The notes under the pieces were generated by a model. That model was not told the DNA's origin. It was given only the letters and a program-made list of their open reading frames with translations, and made no database searches. The position numbers and the translations under genes were made by a program. From the NCBI GenBank assembly GCA_037191015.1, contig JBBCKD010000001.1:186001-250000 (forward strand): 64,000 bases of DNA, in the 5' to 3' direction. Shown here one piece after another: positions 24,881-33,008 of this stretch; position 1 is the first letter of the stretch; each line of letters begins with the position of its first letter. This DNA is from Ravibacter sp037191015 (lineage in GTDB: Bacteria > Bacteroidota > Bacteroidia > Cytophagales > Spirosomataceae).

Positions 24881-26350
24881 CTAAACCTGTCTCCAGCCAT
24901 CCCTGTACTTACGTTTTACAAACTGGTTGGCTGGTTCGAAATTGGTGATCTCCTGTTTTTTCCCATCCCATAGTAATTTCTTGCGGCCGGGGAAATTAAA
25001 GCCTTTTCCGTCAGCCTTTGGTTCTCCGTAGGTATAGCTGCGAATGGCCAGGTTGCCCATAATGACGGTTTCGCTCAACGGGCCGGAATAGTCGAATGAA
25101 GAGGTCAGCGATTTGTGCTCTTTGCTATTGAAACCAGCTTTGCAGGCATCGGTCCAGGATACCTGGTGACCGAACTCGGGCAAGTCGGAATATTTGTTTT
25201 TAAACGCTCCTTCCGGCATTGTGCGCTTTTCTCCTCCTTTGAGGTACAAAACCGGGTTCCGACCGTAGGTGCCGCAGGAAATAACGCCTTTAGAGCCGAT
25301 GAGCATAACCCCGTTGCTGCTGTCTGCCTCACCCAACGGATCGTCGGCCGGAATGAGATCGGGATGGAAAGGCCTGATGCCGCCGTCGTACCAGCTCATC
25401 TTCACCTCAGACTTGTTATGACTGTTGGCCGGGAATTTAAGCTGGATCACTGAAGAAGGCGGGCATCCTTCGGGGATATATTCCGGGCTCCAGTCCTTTA
25501 TAAATACCTGTCCTACGCTGGCTTCTACTTCAGTAGGATAGCCCAGCCGAAGCGTTCTGAATGCCGAGTCGATCAGGTGACAGCCCATGTCGCCCAGGGC
25601 GCCTGTTCCCGTATTCCACCAACCGTGCCATTTAAATGGGTGCCAGGCGGGACTGTAGTCAACCCATTCGGCCGGGCCTACCCACAGATCCCAGTCCAGG
25701 TAATCGGGGACATCGGCTTTCTGAGTCGGGAAGGGGATACCCTGCGGCCACACGGGGCGGTTGGTCCAGATATGGGTTTCACTCACCGGCCCGATCAGGC
25801 CCTTGTCAAACCATTCGAGTATCTGGAGCTGTCCCGGGTTGGATGCACCCTGGTTGCCCATCTGTGTTACCACCTTATATTTTCTGGCGGCCTCCGTCAG
25901 CACTCTTGTCTCGTGGAGGCTGTGCGCCAGAGGTTTCTGTACGTATACATGTTTCCCCATTTCCATAGCTGTAAGCGCTACAATCGCATGGGTATGATCG
26001 GGAGTAGAAACGATTACGGCGTCGATATCCTTCCCCATTTCGTCCAGCATCTTCCTGAAGTCCTTGTACTTCTTTGCCGTAGGATGCTTGTCAAAGCATC
26101 TTGCACCCATATTCCAGTCCACGTCGACCAGCGCTACGATATTTTCTTTCCCGTTGTTCCAGGCATTATTGACGTCGCTGTTGCCTTTTCCTCCAACGCC
26201 TACACCGGCGATGTTCAGCTTGTCACTGGGCGCAATAAAGCCTTTTCCCAACACATGACGGGGAACGATAAAGAAGCTGCCTGCTGCAGCAGCGGCACTT
26301 TTTTGTAAAAAGTCCCTTCTGCTCACTGAATTGATTTTATCTTTTTTCAT
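24881..26350 (-). CDS. TAT-exported Gfo/Idh/MocA family oxidoreductase
   Basis: The start at 26350 gives 489 residues with a twin-arginine leader (SRRDFLQKSAAAAAG). The Rossmann part follows (IAGVGVGGKGNSDVNNAW, then IVALVDVDW). The family signature VYVQKPLAHSLHETRVLTEA carries the catalytic-region Lys in QKPL (EKP in most members). The C-terminal alpha/beta domain includes WHGWWNTGTGALGDMGCHLID. Members are NAD(P)-dependent sugar or cyclitol oxidoreductases, and TAT-exported ones are frequent in Bacteroidota. The extended frame to 26443 lacks a signal and is rejected. It is monocistronic by position, divergent from panD. Confidence 0.92.
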   Translation of the reverse strand: MKKDKINSVSRRDFLQKSAAAAAGSFFIVPRHVLGKGFIAPSDKLNIAGVGVGGKGNSDVNNAWNNGKENIVALVDVDWNMGARCFDKHPTAKKYKDFRKMLDEMGKDIDAVIVSTPDHTHAIVALTAMEMGKHVYVQKPLAHSLHETRVLTEAARKYKVVTQMGNQGASNPGQLQILEWFDKGLIGPVSETHIWTNRPVWPQGIPFPTQKADVPDYLDWDLWVGPAEWVDYSPAWHPFKWHGWWNTGTGALGDMGCHLIDSAFRTLRLGYPTEVEASVGQVFIKDWSPEYIPEGCPPSSVIQLKFPANSHNKSEVKMSWYDGGIRPFHPDLIPADDPLGEADSSNGVMLIGSKGVISCGTYGRNPVLYLKGGEKRTMPEGAFKNKYSDLPEFGHQVSWTDACKAGFNSKEHKSLTSSFDYSGPLSETVIMGNLAIRSYTYGEPKADGKGFNFPGRKKLLWDGKKQEITNFEPANQFVKRKYRDGWRQV

Positions 26351-26734
26351 CCGGATAAAAAAATGGATATTAAGGTGTTTATTATGAGATACTTGTAAAT
26401 TCGTTTTCTCTTCCTTTTTTACCTTTGTCAGGTCGTTTCGCAATCTGCTGACAGCCTCGCATCTCTCCGGATCAGCTATCGATCTATTGCCGTATGTTTT
26501 GATGCGCAGGCTTTTAAAAAGGGAATTTTGTGTTCCGGCGGATGGTAAAGTGAACCAGAACCGGCTTTGTATCGTTTCTTTACAGTCCCAATATTACAAA
26601 ATATAAGCATGCTTCAGCAGGGGACAGAAATGAAATCGGGCACGATTAAGTAAAATCCGATGTTCATATATTGAGAGCAGCATTATATTTTTGCAGCTTC
26701 GTATTAGAAATCATCAAACAGCTACCTGTAAGAA
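26351..26734. other. 384-bp divergent intergenic region between Gfo/Idh gene and panD
   Basis: No credible open reading frame or RNA gene is seen. The right end holds the panD promoter candidate (26663-26693). I find no clear promoter element for the leftward oxidoreductase gene. Confidence 0.4.
26663..26693 (+). promoter_or_regulatory. Probable panD promoter
   Basis: TATTTTTG at 26686-26693 matches TAnnTTTG exactly. Twenty bases upstream is TTC (26663-26665), one mismatch from the TTG -33 element. Transcription would start about 35 bases before the panD ATG. Confidence 0.45.
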
Positions 26735-27085
26735 ATGTTGATAACCGTGATGAAATCCAAAATCCACCGGGTCAGAGTTACCCAGGCGGAGTTGAATTAC
26801 GTCGGAAGCATTACAATCGACGAAGACCTGATGGATGCCGCCGGGCTGATAGAGAATGAACAGGTGCATGTTGTCAATAACAACAATGGAGAGCGTCTTG
26901 TTACTTACGTCATAAAAGGAGAAAGGGGTACCGGGACGATCTGTTTGAATGGTGCGGCGGCCCGCCGGGCTGAAGTGGGGGATATCATTATCATTATCGC
27001 TTACGGGACGCTTTCCCAGGAAGAAGCTTCAGAATTCCGTCCGAAAGTGGTTTTTCCGGACAATAACAACCGCCTCGTTTCATAG
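26735..27085 (+). CDS. panD: Aspartate 1-decarboxylase
   Basis: The 116-residue cytosolic enzyme makes beta-alanine from aspartate for pantothenate and coenzyme A synthesis. MLITVMKSKIHRVRVTQAEL is the family N-terminus. The self-cleavage site is Gly24-Ser25 in YVGSIT, which yields the pyruvoyl cofactor on the alpha chain. NGAAARRAEVGDIIIIIAYG is the conserved C-terminal block. Length equals the family norm. It stands alone with its own promoter, and the usual partners panC and panB are not nearby. Confidence 0.97.
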   Translation: MLITVMKSKIHRVRVTQAELNYVGSITIDEDLMDAAGLIENEQVHVVNNNNGERLVTYVIKGERGTGTICLNGAAARRAEVGDIIIIIAYGTLSQEEASEFRPKVVFPDNNNRLVS

Positions 27086-27244
27086 GGACCCCGGGGATGG
27101 TCGTTTAAAGACTCCTGTCTATCGATAAAAAAATCGATTTGATCGGTTCGGCCCGATAAATAACGGCCGGGCGTTAAACTTTCATGCTGCTGAGTGCTCT
27201 AAGCTAGACCGAGTCCAATCAACCAGACAGACCCTGTCCAGCTT

Positions 27245-30187
27245 ATGCGTTTTCCTGTATCTTTTATTTTAGCGTGTTTTTTGTTTCTTCATTGGTCGTC
27301 AACGACCGTGAAAGCCCAGACTTACCGGGTTAGCGGTATATTGAAAGATTCGGCAGACAATTCGGGTGTTATCGGGGCATACGTAAAGCTATTTCCCGTT
27401 TCAGATACTACCAAAGCAGTGTATGCGGCATCGGATGTTGCCGGGAATTTCCAGTTTTCAGGCGTCCTTCCGCAGTCTTACCGAATGGTGATCACAAACC
27501 TGAGCTACGAAACTATCACCAGGAATTTTGAGGTTAAGGATTCGCACGTGAACCTGGGCGTCATCACGATGAAGACCGGAGCTCACCTGCTCAGGGAAGT
27601 GCAGGTAGTGGGAGCTATCCAGCAATCCCAGCAAAAGGGAGATACTACTCAATACAATGCCGCGGCGTTTAAAGTCAATCCCGACGCTACAACGGAAGAT
27701 CTCATCAGGAAAATGCCGGGAATAACGGTAGAAAACGGGGAGGTACAGGCCCAGGGTGAAACGGTTCAGAGAGTCCTGGTAGACGGTAAGCCTTTTTTCG
27801 GTGACGATGCCACTCTTGCCATAAGGAACCTGCCTGCCGAAATTGTGGATAAAATAGAAGTGTTTGACCGGCAGACCGACCAGGCGCAATTCAGCGGGTT
27901 TGACGACGGAAATGCCCAGAAAACGATCAACATTGTTACCAGGGCAGACCGGAACCGCGGGCAATTCGGGAAGCTTTTTGCCGGGTATGGTTTCGATAAC
28001 CGGTTTATGGCCGGCGGGAATATCAATATCTTCGGAGCAGGGCACCGGTTATCGCTGATAGGGCTCAGCAACAATGTGAACCAGCAGAATTTCGGATCGC
28101 AGGATCTCGCAGGCGTATTGGGGAGCAGCGGCGGGAGCCGGGGGGGAGGAGGAGGAAGTCGCGGCGGTGGTGGCGGTCGGGGAGGCAGCAGCGCCGACAA
28201 CTTTATCGTCGGCCAGCAAAGCGGGATTACCAATACGACTGCTCTTGGTATGAACTATACCGGCAACTGGGGTAAAAAGACGGAAGTGACAGGGAGCTAC
28301 TTTTTCAACAGAGCGGGGAATGTCAACAGGCAGATTACAGGACGGGAAACCTTCCTTTCGAGGGGAAACCAGCTGTATAGCGATACATCCATCTCTGCGA
28401 ATACTAATTATAACCATAGGTTCAATATCCGCCTGGAGCACAAAATTAACGACCGGAACTCCCTGATTTTTACGCCGAGCCTGAGTTTTCAGAATAATGA
28501 GAGCAGAACAGACAGGTCGGGAGTTACCTCCTATAAGGAAGACGGCTCGCTGATTAACCTGACCGAGAACCACCGTATCACTAATAATACTGCCTATAAT
28601 ATCAATAACAGCCTGCTATGGCGGCACCGGTTTGCCAAAGCGGGAAGAACATTTTCGATAGATTTCTCTTCCGCCATTAATAACAGGAACAGGGACGGAA
28701 GCCTGAATTCCCGGAATATCTATTTTACCAATCTCACAAACCCGGGCGATACCATCGACCAGATCTCGGAAAACAGGACGAAAGGGCTCAGGCTGGGCGC
28801 CAATGCAAATTATACCGAACCTGTAGGCAAGAGGGGTCAGCTGCAGTTCGGGTATAACATTTCGGTAAGCAACAACAACTCCAAAAGCGAGACCCATCAC
28901 TATTCGGAGACAACCCACGATTATACCGTCATAGATTCACTGTTGTCCAATACTTTCGACAACAGGTATACTACACAACGGGGAGGGGTGAGCTATCGTA
29001 TTCGTAGCCAGTCGGGGTTCATGTTCGGTACCGGGTTTGACCTGCAGCATGCCAACCTGTACAGCCAGCAATTGTTCCCGGGGAATAACAAGGTAGATAA
29101 TTCTTTCTTCAATGTGCTGCCGAATGCCATGCTAATGGTAGGTAAGCGCGGAGGTACCAATTTCAGGCTTTTCTACCGGGCATCGACCCAGGAGCCGTCA
29201 ATCAACCAGCTTCAGAACGTTATCGACAACAGCAATCCGCTTTTTATGTCTGCCGGAAACCCGGATCTGAAGCAATCGTACCGGCATATGCTGAGCGCAC
29301 GTTTTAATACGGTAGGTACCCAGACAGGGCACAACCTGTTTGTGCTTATTTCAGGAAACGTCGTGAATAACTATATCACGAATTCGACGATCATAGCCCA
29401 GGAACCCATCCTGCTGCCTAACGGCCTCTTATTGGAACAAGGCGCCCAGTTTACCGCTCCGGTCAACGTTAACGGCAACCTGGGACTGCGGGGGTTCGTA
29501 ACCTACGGCATGCCCATAAAATCCTGGAAGCTGAATGCGAACCTCAATTCGGGCCTTAACTACCAGCGGATGCCGGGTATGATCAATAATGTCCGTAACC
29601 TTTCCAATACCTATACAGTGAGCCAGGGGCTTGTGATCAGCAGTAATATCAGCCAGAACCTGGATTTTGCAGTTTCTTATAGCGGGAATTACAATATTGT
29701 TAAAAACAGCATCCAGCAGAGGACCAACAACAACTACCTGTCGCAGGGGATGGGCGCGCGGGCCAACTGGATTTTCGGAAAAGGTTTTTTGTTGCAGAGC
29801 GATGTCAACAGCCAGTCCTACCGGGGCCTGGGCGAAGGGTTCAACCAGACCTATACCCTTTGGAACGCCAGCTTCGGGAAAAAGATGCTTAAGAATAACA
29901 GCGCGGAGCTGAAAGTCACTGTTTTCGATATACTCGGGCAAAACAACAGCATCAGCCGCAGCGTAACGGAAACCTACCAGCAGGACGTGATCAGCCAGGT
30001 GCTGACGCGGTACGCGATGCTGACCTTTACCTATAACCTGAGAAATTTCGGCGGCCGTCAATCCGGGTCATCACAACAGCCTGCTTTCGAAAGGGAGCGG
30101 CCGTACCAGGAAGGAGTACCGGGTGAAGGCGGTTTCAGGAGAGAAGGAGGCGGATATCGTGAAGGAGGCGGCTTCAGGGGGAATTAG
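27245..30187 (+). CDS. TonB-dependent-receptor-like outer-membrane barrel protein with Gly-rich insert
   Basis: The 980-residue protein has a signal peptide (FILACFLFLHWSSTTVKAQ), a CarboxypepD-regulatory-like/CnaB domain at about 27-115 (YRVSGILKDSADNSGVIGAY) and a plug-like domain at about 125-225 (ATTEDLIRKMPGITVENGEV, RVLVDGKPFFGDD, LPAEIVDKIEVFDRQTDQ). An outer-membrane beta-barrel family domain (OMP_b-brl type) follows. No SusD partner is present, and the barrel belongs to the TonB-dependent-like outer membrane family without the SusC signature. A Gly/Ser/Arg-only stretch lies at about residues 295-317 and a Gly/Arg/Glu-rich tail ends the protein. Both low-complexity regions are probably surface loops or the barrel terminus. 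Confidence 0.85.
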   Translation: MRFPVSFILACFLFLHWSSTTVKAQTYRVSGILKDSADNSGVIGAYVKLFPVSDTTKAVYAASDVAGNFQFSGVLPQSYRMVITNLSYETITRNFEVKDSHVNLGVITMKTGAHLLREVQVVGAIQQSQQKGDTTQYNAAAFKVNPDATTEDLIRKMPGITVENGEVQAQGETVQRVLVDGKPFFGDDATLAIRNLPAEIVDKIEVFDRQTDQAQFSGFDDGNAQKTINIVTRADRNRGQFGKLFAGYGFDNRFMAGGNINIFGAGHRLSLIGLSNNVNQQNFGSQDLAGVLGSSGGSRGGGGGSRGGGGGRGGSSADNFIVGQQSGITNTTALGMNYTGNWGKKTEVTGSYFFNRAGNVNRQITGRETFLSRGNQLYSDTSISANTNYNHRFNIRLEHKINDRNSLIFTPSLSFQNNESRTDRSGVTSYKEDGSLINLTENHRITNNTAYNINNSLLWRHRFAKAGRTFSIDFSSAINNRNRDGSLNSRNIYFTNLTNPGDTIDQISENRTKGLRLGANANYTEPVGKRGQLQFGYNISVSNNNSKSETHHYSETTHDYTVIDSLLSNTFDNRYTTQRGGVSYRIRSQSGFMFGTGFDLQHANLYSQQLFPGNNKVDNSFFNVLPNAMLMVGKRGGTNFRLFYRASTQEPSINQLQNVIDNSNPLFMSAGNPDLKQSYRHMLSARFNTVGTQTGHNLFVLISGNVVNNYITNSTIIAQEPILLPNGLLLEQGAQFTAPVNVNGNLGLRGFVTYGMPIKSWKLNANLNSGLNYQRMPGMINNVRNLSNTYTVSQGLVISSNISQNLDFAVSYSGNYNIVKNSIQQRTNNNYLSQGMGARANWIFGKGFLLQSDVNSQSYRGLGEGFNQTYTLWNASFGKKMLKNNSAELKVTVFDILGQNNSISRSVTETYQQDVISQVLTRYAMLTFTYNLRNFGGRQSGSSQQPAFERERPYQEGVPGEGGFRREGGGYREGGGFRGN

Positions 30188-30203
30188 CAATCAGCGGATC
30201 GTT

Positions 30204-30283
30204 GCAATATTCAGGAGCTTTTTCGCGCGCCGGTCCGGCGAAGCCCGTCCTCTTCCAGCTTTTTCAATAGCAGCCCGATTTTC
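30204..30283 (-). pseudogene. Two-piece scar of the sulfatase gene at 47926-49842
   Basis: Bases 30204-30239 are identical to 48832-48867, and 30240-30283 match 49116-49159 with one substitution. Both blocks have the same orientation, but the 248 bases between them in the intact gene are missing. The junction shares the two bases GC. Sequence on either side of the 80 bases is unrelated to the sulfatase. It lies antisense-convergent between the outer-membrane barrel gene (stop 30187) and the sialidase-like gene (stop 30316). It is non-coding debris from a recent rearrangement. Confidence 0.85.
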
Positions 30284-30315
30284 GGCGTTTCTGTTGTCAT
30301 AATTTCCCGGGATCT

Positions 30316-31467
30316 TCAGAATTTCGCCGGATCTATCACTACATATTTAATTGATCTCCGGTTATAGGTATAGGTAATATGTACCAATCCATCGGATGAC
30401 TGAATAATGGCCGGATAGGCATAACCGTCTTCAATCGGCTCATTTTCCAGTGTCATCACCTGAGCCCATGTCTTTCCATCTTCTGAAAGCGCTAAATTCA
30501 GAATATTCCTGCCTTTGGGCTCTTCTCCTTTTTTTGTCGAATGATTATAAATGAGCAGCTGGCGCCCGTCCCTGAGGGTAACGGCATCGGTACCTGAATT
30601 AGGGTTTGGCAGCATTGTTGCGGAGACTTTACTCCAGGTATTGCCATTGTCTTCTGACCAGCTTTGCACCAGCACATCCTGCCGGCTGCGGCAAATAACC
30701 TGCAGCTTCCCATCCGGATAAGTAAGGATGCTGGGCTGGATGGCGTCGAATTCTACACCATCGTTGATCGGACCGACCACCTGCCAGGTTTTTCCAAGAT
30801 CTTTACTGATTTCAAAATATACCCGCCAATCCTGATCTTCCCCGCTTTCTTTCGGATATTCGATGCTGGTCGGGCTTATTATAGTTCCGTCTTTCAATTG
30901 CACCGGCTTGTTTTTGATAGGGCCGAGAAGATGTCCTACTTTGGGATCTTCGCCCAGCTTTCGTGGTTCTGTCCACGTAATCCCGTTATCTTTTGACGTC
31001 ATTACCATGCCCCACCATCTCCGTGGATCAGGCCCAACTTTATAAAATAGCATCAGATCGCCTCCTTCCGGCTGGAACAGAACCGGGTTCCAGCACGGAT
31101 ATCTCAGCGTGTCGTTCTGAACTCCGTTTACTACTTCCTCCGGCCAGGACCATTTTCCGTTTACCAGACGGGTCAGCCGTATGCCGACGTCCGGATTTTT
31201 TTCATGTGTTCCTGCGAAAAAGGCGACGACCAGTCCATTAGGCGTCTCGACAATGGTAGAGGCATGGCATTGGGGAGTAGGCTTATTGTCCAGCGGGTAA
31301 ATAAGTTCACCTTTAAGGTAAGCCCCTTGCCCGGCAAGTGCAAGCGGAGGGATTTTGTGCCTGCCCGCATCTTCGTCAGCAGTAGCCGACGTTTTATTAC
31401 GATCTGACCCTTTGCCGCAAGACACGTACAGCGCAAAGGTCATTATTGCTAAAAGAAATATACGCAT
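30316..31467 (-). CDS. BNR-repeat sialidase-like lipoprotein
   Basis: The 383-residue lipoprotein (MRIFLLAIMTFALYVSC, Cys 17) has a six-bladed sialidase-type propeller. Three Asp-box motifs S-x-D-x-G-x-T-W are visible (SKDNGITWTE, SEDNGNTWSK, SEDGKTWAQ). ECHASTIVETPNGLVVAFFAG-like N-terminal sequence is present here as QCHASTIVETPNGLVVAFFA. It belongs to the BNR_2 type found beside sulfatases in polysaccharide loci. Classical sialidases carry an FRIP Arg motif, and the clear FRIP is not seen here, so true sialidase activity is uncertain. It is the last gene of the ECF-FecR-SusCD-sulfatase operon. Confidence 0.8.
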   Translation of the reverse strand: MRIFLLAIMTFALYVSCGKGSDRNKTSATADEDAGRHKIPPLALAGQGAYLKGELIYPLDNKPTPQCHASTIVETPNGLVVAFFAGTHEKNPDVGIRLTRLVNGKWSWPEEVVNGVQNDTLRYPCWNPVLFQPEGGDLMLFYKVGPDPRRWWGMVMTSKDNGITWTEPRKLGEDPKVGHLLGPIKNKPVQLKDGTIISPTSIEYPKESGEDQDWRVYFEISKDLGKTWQVVGPINDGVEFDAIQPSILTYPDGKLQVICRSRQDVLVQSWSEDNGNTWSKVSATMLPNPNSGTDAVTLRDGRQLLIYNHSTKKGEEPKGRNILNLALSEDGKTWAQVMTLENEPIEDGYAYPAIIQSSDGLVHITYTYNRRSIKYVVIDPAKF

Positions 31468-31522
31468 TACTGCACTGATTGTTAACATACCATTACTCTT
31501 TAAGTTTTTTTCAGAAGGATTC

Positions 31523-32989
31523 TTAAGGCGCCCTGGCTAGCAAGGGATCATTAATTGCTTTCATTTTGGCCAGCAGTTTGCTTTTGAGCAGATTCCGTTG
31601 TTTAATCACCGGGGCGTCGCGGGCATCATACAGGTTTTGCTTTTCCTGCGGGTCGTTTACCAGGTTATAAAGCTCATGACGGCGGTTATCCGAAAAGTCC
31701 AGCACAATTTTCCACTCTGTTGTACGATAAGTTCGGAGGTCCTTATATTCTGCATAGAGGTCATTGTCCCAATTCCGGGCTTTCCCTTGCAGCAGAGGTA
31801 AAATGCTCTGTCCGCTCAGCGTTATGTGTTCTGCCGGCTTGCTGCCGGTCATTTCAAGTATAGTCGGGAACCAATCCGTAAAATCAACCGTCTCCTTAAT
31901 CACCATCGGTGCGGGTATCCCTGACGGCCAGTGGATAATGGCCGGTACGCGCAGCGTGTTGTCGTAAAGATTCGGCCTTACCGTACCGTAAACCCCGCTG
32001 GGATCAGACTCGTCTGTTGTCAGCCACCAGCCGCTTCCTTTATGCCACAGGCCGTTGTGCCCCAGCATATAGCCGTGATCTGAAGTGAAGATAATCACGG
32101 TGTTTTCCCGGAGGGAATGGCTTTCCAGGAAATTCATCAGCCGTCCCATATTCCGGTCGATGGAATGCACGCTCGAATGGTACTCCCGGATCATGCGCTC
32201 CAGCAGCGGCTTATCGAGATTGGGAAAACCGGGATCAGGCAGCTCTACCGACAAAGTATCCCAATACGGGGTGTCTTCGGGGCTCAACGGGAGCCAGGAG
32301 CGTCCTTTGTAGGAAGGTTTCTTTCCTTCCGGGAACCTCACATTAGCGTGAGGCGCCCAGTAATGCAATGACAGAAAGAACGGCTTGCCGGTGTGCGCGG
32401 GGTTCAGCTCCTGCATGTACTGCATGGCATAGCCGGTCAGCACGTCTTCCGTATAACTACCTTCGGCGGTATGCCATTTGTCTTCGATCATAATCTGAGG
32501 TGACATCGATTGCATTCCGCCGTGCGGGAAACCGGTAAACCTGCTGTAGCCCCTTTGCCTGGGCATATAAGCTTCCTGGTATTCTCCCAGGTGCCATTTC
32601 CCAACCAATACGGTATTGTAGCCATTGGCCTGCAGGACACCGGGAAGGGTCGGGAGCTCCAGCGACAGGCCTCCGGCGATATTCTGGGGAATGATGTCGG
32701 TGACCCCGGTTTCACTGGGATATCTTCCCGAAATCAGGGAGGCCCGCGACGGGCTGCATACGGCTCCGTTTGCAAAGCAATTTCGCAAAAGCGCACCGGA
32801 AGCCGCCAGTTTATCCAGGTTAGGCGTATACGAATTAGGTCCTCCGCCCCCTCCTTTACCCAGGGCCCAGGCGCCCATATCATCCGCGACGACGAACAGG
32901 ATATTGGGCGGCTGCGGGCGTGCAGCCTGCGATAAGCCGTCGGCCATACCGATGAAACAGGCAAGCAGGAGAAAGAAGGTATTTTTCAT
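31523..32989 (-). CDS. Type I sulfatase, exported (locus B)
   Basis: The 488-residue product has a signal peptide (MKNTFFLLLACFIGMADG) and the formylglycine sulfatase core. The core shows NILFVVADDMGAW (metal-binding Asp pair), the maturation motif C-S-P-S-R with Cys about 78 (AVCSPSRASLISGRYPSETG), VGKWHLGEY, and NTVIIFTSDHGYMLGHNGLWHK (metal Asp-His). The Cys is converted to formylglycine by the FGE or anSME enzyme, which is not encoded here. It hydrolyses sulfate esters on sugars or aryl groups in the periplasm or on the surface. The earlier frame to 33085 overlaps susD and is rejected. It begins 19 bp after the SusD stop. Confidence 0.95.
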   Translation of the reverse strand: MKNTFFLLLACFIGMADGLSQAARPQPPNILFVVADDMGAWALGKGGGGGPNSYTPNLDKLAASGALLRNCFANGAVCSPSRASLISGRYPSETGVTDIIPQNIAGGLSLELPTLPGVLQANGYNTVLVGKWHLGEYQEAYMPRQRGYSRFTGFPHGGMQSMSPQIMIEDKWHTAEGSYTEDVLTGYAMQYMQELNPAHTGKPFFLSLHYWAPHANVRFPEGKKPSYKGRSWLPLSPEDTPYWDTLSVELPDPGFPNLDKPLLERMIREYHSSVHSIDRNMGRLMNFLESHSLRENTVIIFTSDHGYMLGHNGLWHKGSGWWLTTDESDPSGVYGTVRPNLYDNTLRVPAIIHWPSGIPAPMVIKETVDFTDWFPTILEMTGSKPAEHITLSGQSILPLLQGKARNWDNDLYAEYKDLRTYRTTEWKIVLDFSDNRRHELYNLVNDPQEKQNLYDARDAPVIKQRNLLKSKLLAKMKAINDPLLARAP

Positions 32990-33008
32990 ACTGCAAAGGT
33001 TTGAGACT

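Noticed and set aside
27121..27138. ATCGAT-A6-ATCGAT hairpin after panD as a terminator
   Set aside because: Six-bp AT-rich stem without a following T run; too weak to call.
27458..28573. Overlapping minus-strand frames opposite the barrel gene
   Set aside because: Low-complexity Pro-rich translations produced by the complement of the Gly-rich coding segment.
30316..31467. Calling the BNR-repeat protein a proven sialidase
   Set aside because: Asp boxes are present, but the FRIP-type Arg motif is not evident, so only sialidase-like is justified.
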